Source of the DNA: Actinomarinicola tropica
GTDB lineage: Bacteria; Actinomycetota; Acidimicrobiia; Acidimicrobiales; SKKL01
Reading direction: 5' to 3'
NCBI RefSeq assembly: GCF_009650215.1
Contig: NZ_CP045851.1
Location: 2,755,001 to 2,819,000 of the forward strand
DNA length: 64,000 nucleotides
Positions 9,395-17,332 of this stretch are shown piece by piece. Position 1 is the stretch's first letter; every line of letters starts with the position of its first letter. Below the pieces are notes generated by a model. It was not told the DNA's origin, made no database searches, and was given only the letters and a program-made list of their open reading frames with translations. Made by a program: the position numbers and the translations under genes.

Positions 9395-9934
9395 CTACTC
9401 GCCGACCGACCCGTCGATCGCCTCGCGGAGGAGGTCGGCGTGCCCGTTGTGTCGGCTGTACTCCTCCACCATGTGCACGAGCACCCACCGCAGCGTGGGC
9501 GTCGTGCCGTCGGACCACGGTCGGGCGCACGGGGTGTCGAGACCGCCCGCGGCGAGCGCCTGATCGACGATGCGACGGGACCGAGCGACGGCGTCGCGCC
9601 ACATCGCGCGCACCTCGTCGGGGTCGTGCTCGGCGGCCCGGGTCCAATCCCCGTCGCGGTTCGACCGCCAGTCGACGGCGTCCCACGGCGCACACCGCGG
9701 CTGGCCGAGGAGGTGGAACGAGAACCAGTGGTCCTCGACGAAGGCCAGGTGGGTGAGGAGACCCCCGAGCGTCATCGTCGACGGGCCGATCGTGATGGCG
9801 AGGTCGTCGGCACCGAGCCCGTCGCACTTCCACTCGAGCGTCGCCCGGTGGAAGTCGAGGAACCCGAGCAGCGTCGACACCTCGTCGCCGGCGACGGGCG
9901 GCTCCGGCCGGCCCTGCTCGTCGACCCGACTCAC
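9395..9934 (-). CDS. DinB-like DUF664 family protein
   Basis: This is a four-helix-bundle protein of 179 residues related to DinB/MST enzymes (bacillithiol- or mycothiol-dependent S-transferases and isomerases). Metal-ligand-type His residues occur at the expected places: LGGLLTHLAFVEDHWF and VLVHMVEEYSRHNGHADLLRE. GTG at 9934 is chosen because it overlaps the TGA of the upstream gene (GTGA) and so should be translationally coupled. Both proteins of the pair belong to the same superfamily, so they may handle related thiol conjugates. The substrate is unknown. Confidence 0.82.
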   Translation of the reverse strand: MSRVDEQGRPEPPVAGDEVSTLLGFLDFHRATLEWKCDGLGADDLAITIGPSTMTLGGLLTHLAFVEDHWFSFHLLGQPRCAPWDAVDWRSNRDGDWTRAAEHDPDEVRAMWRDAVARSRRIVDQALAAGGLDTPCARPWSDGTTPTLRWVLVHMVEEYSRHNGHADLLREAIDGSVGE

Positions 9935-10644
9935 GTCGCGCGCGGCGAGTCGACCACGTCGGCGCTCGCCGGGCCGAAGACGTGCAGGTGGGGGATCCAC
10001 GTGTCGGGATCGCCGCCGTCCCAGCCCAGCGCGCGCATCTGCTGCGGGCTGCGGCGGCCGAGCATCACCCGACCGAGCTCGAAGCGGTCGGTCCGCAGCG
10101 TGCCGGCGGGCTCGCCCTGGCCCGCGACCCACTCCTCGTCGGGGAGGACGATGCGCAGGGCAGGCACACCGAGGTCGCCCCACGACCGGCCCACCCCGTG
10201 GCGGACCATGACGTCGAGGATCCGCTCGGCCGGGCCGCCGTCGACCGGGAGGGGCGCGCCGAGCGCAGAGCGGACGTCGACCTCGTGGCTCCAGACGTCG
10301 ACCGCCGCGTTCTTCGGTGCGGCGTCGCCGAGCGCGGCCAGGATCTCCTCGAAGCGCGGTCCGGCGGCGTCCCACTCGTCGAGCACGTCGGGGAGGGAGC
10401 GGTCGGCCCGCTCCGCCACCTCGCGGGCGGTGAACTCGTCGTCGGGGACGCCGGCGGGGACGTTGCCGCCCACGACGTCCGCGGCCAGCCCGGCCAGGTG
10501 GGCGAAGGTGTCCTTCACGGTCCAGCCCGGCAGCGCCGGCACCGGCGTGGTGGCCTGCTCGGGCGTCAGGCCCCGAGCCCACGACGTGACCCGTTCGCGG
10601 GTGGTCCGGTAGGCGACGTCGACGGCGATCCGCTCGTTCCCCAT
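9931..10644 (-). CDS. Maleylpyruvate isomerase family (mycothiol-dependent, TIGR03083-like) protein
   Basis: This 237-residue protein has an N-terminal DinB-like metal-binding bundle (YRTTRERVTSWARGLTPEQ, PVPALPGWTVKDTFAHLAGL, VDVWSHEVDVRSALG). These are the three His-bearing motifs of mycothiol-dependent maleylpyruvate isomerase. A C-terminal sterol-carrier-like half (VLPDEEWVAG to IPHLHVFGP) follows. Members are usually annotated as maleylpyruvate isomerase family, but true maleylpyruvate activity is proven for few and no gentisate pathway is visible here. The promoter is leaderless (TAGCGT, seven bases). Confidence 0.85.
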   Translation of the reverse strand: MGNERIAVDVAYRTTRERVTSWARGLTPEQATTPVPALPGWTVKDTFAHLAGLAADVVGGNVPAGVPDDEFTAREVAERADRSLPDVLDEWDAAGPRFEEILAALGDAAPKNAAVDVWSHEVDVRSALGAPLPVDGGPAERILDVMVRHGVGRSWGDLGVPALRIVLPDEEWVAGQGEPAGTLRTDRFELGRVMLGRRSPQQMRALGWDGGDPDTWIPHLHVFGPASADVVDSPRAT

Positions 10645-10651
10645 GTGGCGG

Positions 10652-10657
10652 ACGCTA
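10652..10657 (-). promoter_or_regulatory. -10 element, leaderless promoter of the maleylpyruvate-isomerase-like gene
   Basis: Minus-strand TAGCGT ends seven bases before the ATG at 10644. It shares a 51-bp intergenic region with the divergent phytanoyl-CoA dioxygenase promoter. Confidence 0.55.
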
Positions 10658-10682
10658 CTTCGTGCCTCCGGGCCGTACGACG

Positions 10683-10688
10683 TACGCT
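10683..10688 (+). promoter_or_regulatory. -10 element, leaderless promoter of the PhyH-type gene
   Basis: TACGCT is followed by seven bases and ATG 10696, with no Shine-Dalgarno sequence. Confidence 0.55.
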
Positions 10689-10695
10689 TCGGGGC

Positions 10696-11550
10696 ATGGA
10701 ACTCACCGCCGAGCAACGGGCCGACTACGAGCGCGACGGCTTCCTCGTCCTCCCGGACATGGTGGATGCGGACACCCGTCGACGGCTGATGGACCGCGCC
10801 GACCAGCTCGTCGAGGAGTTCGACCACGTGGCGGCGGGCAGTGCGTCGATCTTCTCGACCAAGGACCAGACCCGCACCACCGACGACTACTTCCTCGAGT
10901 CCGGCGACAAGGTCTCGTTCTTCTTCGAGGAGGAGGCGTTCGACGACGCGGGCGAGCTCCGGCAGGCGAAGGCGCTGTCGATCAACAAGATCGGACACGC
11001 GCTCCACGACGCCGACCCGGTGTTCGCCGAGTTCTCCCACTCGGCGATGCTCGGCGACGTCGCTCGCGGCATCGGCATGGTCGACCCGCTCGTGCTCCAG
11101 TCGATGTACATCTTCAAGCAGCCGAACATCGGCGGCGAGGTGGTCTGCCACACCGACCACACCTTCCTCTGGACCGAGCCGGCCACGGTCACCGGCTTCT
11201 GGTTCGCGCTGGAGGACGCCACCACCGAGAACGGCTGCCTCTACGCCATCCCCGGCGGCCACCGGCTCCCCGCGAAGAAGCGCTTCGTGCGGTCGTCGGA
11301 CGGCGGCACCGAGATGCAGGTGCTCGACACCGACGACTACCCGATGGACGAGATCGTCCCGCTCGAGGTGCCGGCCGGGACGCTCGTCGTGCTGCACGCG
11401 CTGCTCCCGCACCTGAGCGGCCCGAACCGGTCGCCTCGGTCGCGCCACGCCTACACGATCCACGCGGTCGAGCGGTCCGCCGCGTACCCGGAGAGCAACT
11501 GGCTCCACCGCGGCCCGGACCTCCCCCTCCGCGGCTTCGACGCCGCCTGA
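10696..11550 (+). CDS. Phytanoyl-CoA dioxygenase (PhyH) family oxygenase
   Basis: This is an Fe(II)/2-oxoglutarate-dependent oxygenase of 284 residues. The facial triad is visible as HTD (VCHTDHTFLW) with distal His in LLPHLSGPNRSP. The 2OG-binding Arg is likely in RSRHAYTIH. The N-terminal block AEQRADYERDGFLVLPDMVD is typical of PhyH proteins. The PhyH family hydroxylates diverse small molecules (phytanoyl-CoA, ectoine, halogenation substrates). Genomic context gives no substrate here. Two stem-loops lie directly downstream. Confidence 0.88.
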   Translation: MELTAEQRADYERDGFLVLPDMVDADTRRRLMDRADQLVEEFDHVAAGSASIFSTKDQTRTTDDYFLESGDKVSFFFEEEAFDDAGELRQAKALSINKIGHALHDADPVFAEFSHSAMLGDVARGIGMVDPLVLQSMYIFKQPNIGGEVVCHTDHTFLWTEPATVTGFWFALEDATTENGCLYAIPGGHRLPAKKRFVRSSDGGTEMQVLDTDDYPMDEIVPLEVPAGTLVVLHALLPHLSGPNRSPRSRHAYTIHAVERSAAYPESNWLHRGPDLPLRGFDAA

Positions 11551-11561
11551 GCTTCGCCCTC

Positions 11562-11586
11562 GCGCCCTGCCTGCCAGGCGGGGCGC
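11562..11586. terminator. Stem-loop after the PhyH gene
   Basis: GCGCCCTGCCT pairs with AGGCGGGGCGC (one T-G pair) across a three-base loop, 12 bases after the PhyH stop. It is GC-rich without a U-run, as terminators in high-GC actinobacteria often are. Confidence 0.6.
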
Positions 11587-11605
11587 CACCCGCCGCCCCT
11601 TGCGG

Positions 11606-11651
11606 GGTTGGGCGCGGTTCACGTCACATGCGCCCGATCCCGCGCCCAACC
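11606..11651. terminator. Perfect 12-bp inverted repeat between convergent genes
   Basis: GGTTGGGCGCGG (11606-11617) is exactly complementary to CCGCGCCCAACC (11640-11651), with a 22-base loop. It sits between the convergent PhyH and yqgE genes and could serve as a bidirectional terminator. Confidence 0.6.
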
Positions 11652-11675
11652 ACAGGGGGACCAGCCCCGAGAGCA

Positions 11676-12233
11676 TCAGTTCATGGACGGGTCGACGGGG
11701 TACAGCGCCCAGCGCCGCAGGGGGTCGGGCTGGCGGCGCAGCACGGCGGCCCAGAGGTCCTCGGGCGCCTCGGTGAGGATGTCGCCCGGCTCGGCGTCGG
11801 CCAGCCACCACCCCTGCGACACGAGCTCCGACTCCAGCTGCCCGGCCCCCCATCCGGCGTAGCCGGCGAAGAGGCGGATGCCCTCGACCGAGCCGACGAG
11901 ATCGATCGGCTCCGCGCTGAGGTCGAGCACCCCGACCGAGCCGACCGTGATCTGGAACGGCGCAGCCGGGTCCGGCGCGGTGCGCCGGCCGAGGCCGATG
12001 ATGCCCTCGCGCTCGACGGGACCGCCGGAGAAGACCACACCCGGGCGGGCGGTCAGGTCGCTCCAACCCGGGAGCACCTCGGCGGCCTCCAGGTCCGACG
12101 GCCGGTTGAGGACGAGGCCGAGGGCCCCGTCGTCGTCGTGGTCGAGGAGGAGGATGACCGTGCGCTCGAAGTTCGGATCGCCGATCGCCGGCGTGGCCAC
12201 GAGCAGGCGGCCGGCATGGGACACGCTGACCAT
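11676..12233 (-). CDS. YqgE/AlgH family protein (UPF0301)
   Basis: This cytosolic protein of 185 residues is in a conserved family of unclear biochemical role (Pseudomonas AlgH was named for an effect on alginate). The family N-terminus is obvious: AGRLLVATPAIGDPNFERTVILLLDHD, then GLVLNRPS and VFSGGPV. The C-terminal part is FAGYAGWGAGQLESEL, a glycine/tryptophan block diagnostic of UPF0301. ATG 12233 has GGAG just upstream; an in-frame ATG at 12251 would add six residues. It diverges from add across a 67-bp region with an 8-bp dyad. Confidence 0.92.
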   Translation of the reverse strand: MVSVSHAGRLLVATPAIGDPNFERTVILLLDHDDDGALGLVLNRPSDLEAAEVLPGWSDLTARPGVVFSGGPVEREGIIGLGRRTAPDPAAPFQITVGSVGVLDLSAEPIDLVGSVEGIRLFAGYAGWGAGQLESELVSQGWWLADAEPGDILTEAPEDLWAAVLRRQPDPLRRWALYPVDPSMN

Positions 12234-12254
12234 CGCTCCATGATCCACCATCGG

Positions 12255-12277
12255 GGGCCGATCGGTAGCATCGGCCC
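12255..12277. promoter_or_regulatory. 8-bp dyad overlapping the add -10 element
   Basis: GGGCCGAT (12255-12262) and ATCGGCCC (12270-12277) form a perfect inverted repeat with a seven-base spacer. The likely add -10, TAGCAT (12266-12271), lies inside it, so a bound repressor would block the promoter. Confidence 0.5.
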
Positions 12278-12300
12278 GAGATCGACGACGGGAGACCCGG

Positions 12301-13377
12301 TTGACCCAGCTGCCCAGCCCGGACCAGATCCGCCGAGCCCCGAAGGTCCTCCTGCACGACCACCTCGACGGCGGGCTCCGCCCGGCCACCGTGGTCGAGC
12401 TGGCCGAGGAGCACGGGTACCCCGGACTGCCGACCACCGACGTCGACGAGCTCGCCGCGTGGTTCACCGCCGGCGCGGCCCGCAAGGACCTCGTCCTCTA
12501 CCTGGAGACGTTCCAGCACACGGTCGGGGTGATGCAGACCCGGGACGCCCTCGTCCGGGTCGCGCGGGAGTGCGCCGAGGACCTGGCCGCCGACGGCGTC
12601 GTCTACGCCGAGGTCCGCTTCGCGCCCGAGCTGCACATCGAGCAGGGGCTGTCGCTCGACGAGGTGGTCGACGCGGTCCTCGAGGGGTTCCGGGCCGGGA
12701 GCCAGGGCCGTGGCATCACGATCGGCACGCTGGTGACCGCGATGCGCACCGCGGCCAACTCCCGCGAGATCGCCGAGCTCGCCGTCCGCCACCGGGACCA
12801 GGGCGTCGTCGGCTTCGACATCGCCGGCAAGGAGGCCGGGTACCCGCCGTCTCGCCACCTCGACGCCTTCCAGTACGTCCAGCGGGAGAACTTCCACATC
12901 ACGATCCACGCCGGCGAGGCGTTCGGCCTCCCGTCGATCTGGGAGGCGCTGCAGTGGTGCAACGCCGAGCGGCTCGGCCACGGCGTGCGGATCGTCGACG
13001 ACATCACGCTCGACCCCGAGGGCGGCGCGACGCTCGGCCGCCTGGCCGCGTTCGTTCGCGACCGGCGGATCCCGCTCGAGATGTGCCCGACCTCGAACGT
13101 CCACACCGGCGTGTGCGACACCGTGGCCGAGCACCCGATCGGGCTCCTGAAGGACCTCAAGTTCCGGGTGACGGTGAACACCGACAACCGCCTGATGAGC
13201 GACGTCACCCTCACCGACGAGCTCGCCCGGCTGGTCGACGCCTTCGGCTACGGCTGGGACGACCTCCAGTGGCTGACGATCAACGCCATGAAGTCGGCGT
13301 TCTGGCCGTTCGAGAAGCGCCTGCGGATCATCAACGAGGTGATCAAGCCGGGGTACGCCGCGCTCGCCGGAGGCTGA
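12301..13377 (+). CDS. add: Adenosine deaminase
   Basis: This Zn amidohydrolase of 358 residues converts adenosine and deoxyadenosine to inosine and deoxyinosine. Metal-binding HxH occurs as LLHDHLDGG near residue 18, catalytic residues occur in TIHAGEAFG, with RLGHGVRI and CPTSNVHTG after it, and the last Asp occurs in [11 protein letters not shown]. The start is a TTG at 12301, with GGGAG about six bases upstream; TTG keeps HDHLDGG at the usual distance from the N-terminus. It belongs to the nucleoside salvage theme of the window, with PNP (30352) able to act on the product. Confidence 0.93.
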   Translation: MTQLPSPDQIRRAPKVLLHDHLDGGLRPATVVELAEEHGYPGLPTTDVDELAAWFTAGAARKDLVLYLETFQHTVGVMQTRDALVRVARECAEDLAADGVVYAEVRFAPELHIEQGLSLDEVVDAVLEGFRAGSQGRGITIGTLVTAMRTAANSREIAELAVRHRDQGVVGFDIAGKEAGYPPSRHLDAFQYVQRENFHITIHAGEAFGLPSIWEALQWCNAERLGHGVRIVDDITLDPEGGATLGRLAAFVRDRRIPLEMCPTSNVHTGVCDTVAEHPIGLLKDLKFRVTVNTDNRLMSDVTLTDELARLVDAFGYGWDDLQWLTINAMKSAFWPFEKRLRIINEVIKPGYAALAGG

Positions 13378-13378
13378 C

Positions 13379-13831
13379 GTGCCCCGCCTTCTCGTCGTGC
13401 ACCACACGCCCTCCCCGCCGACGCACACGCTGCTCCAGGCGGTCCGCTCGGGCGCGGAGGACGACGCCATCGAGGGCGTCGAGGTCGTCCTGCGCCCCGC
13501 GCTGGCGCTGACGGTGCCCGACGTCCTCGACGCCGACGGGTACCTCCTCGGCACGCCGGCCAACTTCGGCTACATGTCCGGCGCGCTCAAGCACGCCTTC
13601 GACACGATCTACTACCCCTGCCTCGACGCGACGGGCGGCCGTCCCTACGCCCTCTGGGTCCACGGCAACGACGACACGGCGGGTGCCGTGCGATCCGTCG
13701 AGACCATCGCCACCGGTCTCGGCTGGGTGCGGACCCGTCCGGCGCTCGAGGTGGTGGGCGCCCCCGACCGCGAGGCGCTCGACGCCGCGTGGGAGCTCGG
13801 AGCCGCGACCGCGGCGTCACTCACGCTGTGA
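13379..13831 (+). CDS. Flavodoxin / NAD(P)H-dependent FMN reductase-like protein
   Basis: This flavodoxin-fold protein has 150 residues. The phosphate-binding loop near the N-terminus is HHTPSPPTHTLLQAV (T/S-rich, as in flavodoxins), and the FMN-contact block GYLLGTPANFGYMSGALKHAFDTIYYP is characteristic. It starts at GTG 13379, two bases after the add stop, so it is probably co-transcribed with add, although no functional link is known. It overlaps the convergent VOC gene by 15 bases. Confidence 0.85.
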   Translation: MPRLLVVHHTPSPPTHTLLQAVRSGAEDDAIEGVEVVLRPALALTVPDVLDADGYLLGTPANFGYMSGALKHAFDTIYYPCLDATGGRPYALWVHGNDDTAGAVRSVETIATGLGWVRTRPALEVVGAPDREALDAAWELGAATAASLTL

Positions 13832-14272
13832 GCGGGCGGCGCGACGGGCCGCGACGTCGGCCTCGTCGACGCCCGGGTGGTGCTGGGTGAGCTCGACGAC
13901 GTTGCCGTCGGGGTCGCGGTAGCGCGCGCTCCAGCCCCACGGCTCGGTGCGCGGCCCGTGGATCACGCACGCGCCCGACGCCAGCGCCCGGCGGTGCGCC
14001 GCGGCCAGGTCGTCGACCATGAACGCCACCTGCGTGCCCCTGGTCGGGGCGTGGCGGCACTGGTAGAGCGCGAAGTGGAGCGGCGCGCCGTTCGTCCAGC
14101 TCGTGACGACGTGCGCGCCGCTGCTCCACGGGTCGCCGATCGCGTGCTCGCCGCCCTCGTGGTCCCGTCGGTCGACGACCAGGCCGAAGGCCCGCTCGTA
14201 GAGGGCCGCCGAGCGGTCCAGGTCGGTGACCTCGAGGATCGTCGCCACCAGGCGCGGTTCCATCGCTCCCAT
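13817..14272 (-). CDS. VOC (glyoxalase/bleomycin resistance/dioxygenase) superfamily protein
   Basis: This single-domain vicinal-oxygen-chelate protein has 151 residues. The beta-alpha-beta-beta-beta module is visible as ATILEVTDLDRSAALYERAFGL at the start and VAFMVDDLAAAHRRALASG then YRDPDGNVVELTQHHPG at the end, the latter carrying the usual metal-ligand Glu. The substrate is unknown. ATG 14272 is preferred because GAGGAT lies six bases upstream; ATG 14263 is possible. Confidence 0.85.
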   Translation of the reverse strand: MGAMEPRLVATILEVTDLDRSAALYERAFGLVVDRRDHEGGEHAIGDPWSSGAHVVTSWTNGAPLHFALYQCRHAPTRGTQVAFMVDDLAAAHRRALASGACVIHGPRTEPWGWSARYRDPDGNVVELTQHHPGVDEADVAARRAARSQRE

Positions 14273-14331
14273 GGGTCGATCCTCGACCACCCGGGTGTCG
14301 GGCGAGTAGGGCCGATGGTCCCGGCCCGGCG

Positions 14332-14535
14332 CTACTCGAGCACGAAGGTGACGAGCATGTTCACCCGGTACTCGGTGATCCCGCTGTCGCCCACCTCGAC
14401 CTGCATCTCCTTCACCCACGCCGACCGCACGTTGCGCAGCGTCTCCTGCGCCCGTGCGATGCCGGTCTGGAGGGCGTCGTCGAAGCTCGTGCTCGACGAC
14501 GCGCTGATCTCGCTGACCCGTGCCACCGATCCCAT
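14332..14535 (-). CDS. Dodecin family flavin-binding protein
   Basis: This 67-residue protein forms 12-mers that store riboflavin or FMN in known members. It matches the dodecin pattern of a short beta strand, one helix and two strands: VARVSEISASSSTSFDDALQ, then AIARAQETLRNVRSAWVKEM-like spacing with the conserved Trp, and the C-terminal ITEYRVNMLVTFVLE. ATG 14535 is set by AGGAGG five bases upstream. It is monocistronic. Confidence 0.93.
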   Translation of the reverse strand: MGSVARVSEISASSSTSFDDALQTGIARAQETLRNVRSAWVKEMQVEVGDSGITEYRVNMLVTFVLE

Positions 14536-14615
14536 GTGCACCTCCTCGGCTGCACCCGCCCGGCGGCGGGCGCGACGTCCGTACCCGATCGTCCGGACGG
14601 CGATGCCCGACCGGA

Positions 14616-16025
14616 TCAGCGGCGGACGTGGGCGGCCAGGAGTCGGGCCACCGAGGCCGTGACCCGCTGGGCGGTCGGGACGTGGAGCATCTCGTTCGGC
14701 CCGTGGGCGTTCGAGCCCGGGCCGAGGACCCCGGTGACCACGAACTGCGCGTCCGGGAAGCGCTCCCCCAGCATGCCCATGAACGGGATCGAGCCACCCT
14801 CCCCGATGAAGCGGGCGTCAGCACCGAACGACTCCTGCGAAGCGGCGTCGAGGGCCTCGGCGAGCCAAGGCCGCAGGTCGGGGGCTTCCCACCCGTCCGC
14901 GGCCTCGACCAGCTCCGCCCGCACCTGGGCGCCGTGGAGCGGGTCGGCCTCCAGCGCCTCGACGACCGCGTCGCCGGCGCGGTGGGCGTCGACGCCGGGC
15001 GGGAGCCGGAACGACAGGGACGCCGCCGTGGTGGGGCGCAGGACGTTGCCGCCGTCGACGATCGAGGGGATGCCGTCCATGCCGACGACCGAGAGCGTCG
15101 GCCGCCAGGTGCGGTTGAGCAGGGCCTCGGTCGGGTCGGTGGTCATCGCCTGGGTGCCGCCCGCGAAGGGCCACGACGCGGTGATGCCGTCGCCGAGCTC
15201 CTCTGCCGTCGCCCGCACCTGGGCCAGGCGGGCCGGCGACGGGTCACCGAGCAGATCCGGGACGAGGATGCGGCCCGTGTCGGGGTCCTCGATCCGGTCG
15301 AGGAGCCGCCGCAGCACCCGGAAGCTCGACGGCACGATGCCGCTCGCCGACCCCGAGTGGACCCCCTCGGTCAGCACGTCGACGCGGAGGACGACGCTGG
15401 CCAGGCCTCGCAGCGACGTCGTGACCCAGAGGCGGTCGTAGGTGGCGCACCCCGAATCGAGGCACACCACCAGGCTCACGGGGCCGATGCGCGGGGCCAG
15501 GGCCTCGACGTAGGCGGGCAGGTCGGGGCTTCCCGACTCCTCGCTCGCCTCGACGAGCAGGACGCAGCGGGCGTGGGCGCCGCCGTCGGCCCGCACGGCC
15601 TCGAGCGCCGTGAGCGCTGCGAACGCGGCGTAGCCGTCGTCGGCGCCGCCCCGGCCGTACAGCGCGTCGCCGTCCCTGACGGGGGTCCACGGCCCGAGGC
15701 CCTCGCGCCAGCCGGTCATCTCGGGCTGCTTGTCGAGGTGCCCGTAGAGGAGCACCGTGTCCTGGTCCGGCCCGGCGGCGCCGTCGGTCCCCGGCACCTC
15801 GACGACGATCACCGGGGTTCGGCCCGGCAGCCGCACGACCTCGACCTGGATCCCCTCGATCGGACGGGCGGCGCACCAGGCGCGCACGTGCTCGACGGCG
15901 GCGTCGATGTGCCCGTGACGCTCCCAGTCGGGATCGAACGCCACGGAGACCGCGGGGATGCGGATGTAGTCGACGAGGGCGGGGAGGACGTCGTCGTCCC
16001 ACGTCGCCGCGACCCGCTCGAGCAT
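14616..16025 (-). CDS. M20 family dinuclear zinc dipeptidase
   Basis: This 469-residue co-catalytic metallopeptidase is in the M20 family (PepV/CPG2/carnosinase-like clade). Metal-binding motifs are LLYGHLDKQPEM, GRGGADDGYAAF (bridging Asp) and EASEESGSPDL (catalytic Glu pair). The dimerisation domain is in the middle (VLTEGVHSGSASGIVPSSF) and the last His is in SNAHGPNE. It is cytosolic. Its ATG shares one base with the stop of the upstream M23 gene (TGATG), which suggests reinitiation and a joint role in peptide or muropeptide turnover, although that is inference. Confidence 0.9.
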   Translation of the reverse strand: MLERVAATWDDDVLPALVDYIRIPAVSVAFDPDWERHGHIDAAVEHVRAWCAARPIEGIQVEVVRLPGRTPVIVVEVPGTDGAAGPDQDTVLLYGHLDKQPEMTGWREGLGPWTPVRDGDALYGRGGADDGYAAFAALTALEAVRADGGAHARCVLLVEASEESGSPDLPAYVEALAPRIGPVSLVVCLDSGCATYDRLWVTTSLRGLASVVLRVDVLTEGVHSGSASGIVPSSFRVLRRLLDRIEDPDTGRILVPDLLGDPSPARLAQVRATAEELGDGITASWPFAGGTQAMTTDPTEALLNRTWRPTLSVVGMDGIPSIVDGGNVLRPTTAASLSFRLPPGVDAHRAGDAVVEALEADPLHGAQVRAELVEAADGWEAPDLRPWLAEALDAASQESFGADARFIGEGGSIPFMGMLGERFPDAQFVVTGVLGPGSNAHGPNEMLHVPTAQRVTASVARLLAAHVRR

Positions 16026-17251
16026 CAGCAGGCGGCCCGCACGGTCGGGTACGGGTTGATGGCGTTGCCCGGGCCACCGCGGTGGATCTCGAAGTGGAGC
16101 TGCGGGATGCCGGCGGCGTTGCCCGTGTCGCCGACGTAGCCGATGACCGTGCCCGCGCTCACCCGGCCGCTCTGGCCGTAGGCGCTCAGGTGGGTGCCGT
16201 AGTAGTAGTTCCCGTCGTCGCCGTACAGGTGGTACGAGAGGCCGCCGAGGGAGTTGCCCCGGTGCTCGACGCGCCCGCTCACCGGGGCGACCGCGGGGGT
16301 CCCGATCGCGGCCATCATGTCGACGCCCTTGTGGCTGCGGCCGCCGGATCGCGGCGCGCCCCAGGAGTCGATGAAGGACGACGGGCGCACCGGGCAGACG
16401 AAGCCGCTCGACGGCGGGGGCGGGGGCGGCGGGGGCGGGGGCGGCGGGCTGGTGGTCGGCGGGGCCGTCGGCGGCGGGTTCGTGGGCGACGGCGACGTCG
16501 GCGGCGGGTCGGTGGGGCCCGGCGACGACGGCGGATCCGGCCGCGTCGGCCCGGCTGCGGTGTCGTCGTCGCCCTCGTCGTCGTCGGCCGTCGTGGTGGT
16601 GGTGGCCTGCCGGGCGGCGGCGAGCTCGCGCTCGCGCTCCTCGGCGGCCCGGCGGGCCGCGGCGAGGTCGGCCTGTCGCTGCAGCTCGGCCAGGCGCTGC
16701 AGCTCCTCCTGGAGCTCGGCCAGCCGGGTCTCGAGGTCCTGCTCGGCCTGCTCCTGGCGGGCGAGGCGGTCGGCCAGCTCCTCCTGGGAGGACGCGAGGC
16801 GCTCGCCCGCGTCCCGGAAGGCGTCGATCGACTTGTTCGAGTCGGCCTGCACGGCGCCGAGCAGCGTGTCACGCCGGGCCGTCTCGAGGGGGTCCGGCGT
16901 CCAGATCGAGGGCGGGTTGCCGCCGTTGACGTAGCGGTTCACCGCGACCTCGCGCACCTCGTCGCGCAGCACCGCGATCTCGGCGCGGATCTCCTCGGCC
17001 TCCTCCTCCAGCGCGGCGATCTCCTGCTCGATGAGCGCGAGCTCGGTCTCGAGGTCGGACAGCTCCTGGGCCAGCTGGTCGGCCTCTGACTGCACCGCGG
17101 CGAGCTCGTCGGCGACCGATGCGTCGGCCGGGGAGGCCGGACCCACGAGGCCGGCGAGGAGCGCGGCGACGACGAGCGCAGCGGATGCCCGGCCGGAGAC
17201 CCGGCGGCGGGCAGAGCGGGGAGCGGGTTGTCGCACGTGCAACGGCGTCAC
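16025..17251 (-). CDS. Secreted coiled-coil M23 (LytM/EnvC-like) peptidase
   Basis: This exported protein has 408 residues. The signal peptide is around residues 15-45 ([23 protein letters not shown]). A coiled coil spans about 46-215, a Pro/Thr linker with a run of Pro about 225-285, and a LytM domain the C-terminal 125 residues. Zn ligands are present in SHKGVDMM and in the second His of the usual HxH, but the first, catalytic His is Gln (PQLHFEIH). It may therefore be a weak enzyme or an activator like EnvC. GTG 17251 is fixed by GGAGG six bases upstream; the -10 is TAGCAT at 17284-17289. Confidence 0.9.
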   Translation of the reverse strand: MTPLHVRQPAPRSARRRVSGRASAALVVAALLAGLVGPASPADASVADELAAVQSEADQLAQELSDLETELALIEQEIAALEEEAEEIRAEIAVLRDEVREVAVNRYVNGGNPPSIWTPDPLETARRDTLLGAVQADSNKSIDAFRDAGERLASSQEELADRLARQEQAEQDLETRLAELQEELQRLAELQRQADLAAARRAAEERERELAAARQATTTTTADDDEGDDDTAAGPTRPDPPSSPGPTDPPPTSPSPTNPPPTAPPTTSPPPPPPPPPPPPSSGFVCPVRPSSFIDSWGAPRSGGRSHKGVDMMAAIGTPAVAPVSGRVEHRGNSLGGLSYHLYGDDGNYYYGTHLSAYGQSGRVSAGTVIGYVGDTGNAAGIPQLHFEIHRGGPGNAINPYPTVRAAC

Positions 17252-17283
17252 GCCGTACCTCCTGGCGGCTCCGCCCGCAGGTG

Positions 17284-17289
17284 ATGCTA
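17284..17289 (-). promoter_or_regulatory. -10 element of the M23 gene, with a short leader
   Basis: Minus-strand TAGCAT lies about 32 bases upstream of the GTG. The leader contains GGCGG-AG-CCGCC, a small hairpin immediately before the GGAGG ribosome binding site. Confidence 0.4.
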
Positions 17290-17332
17290 GGACCCTCGTC
17301 GGCGGGAAGCGAGCCGCCCTGAGGTGATCGCG

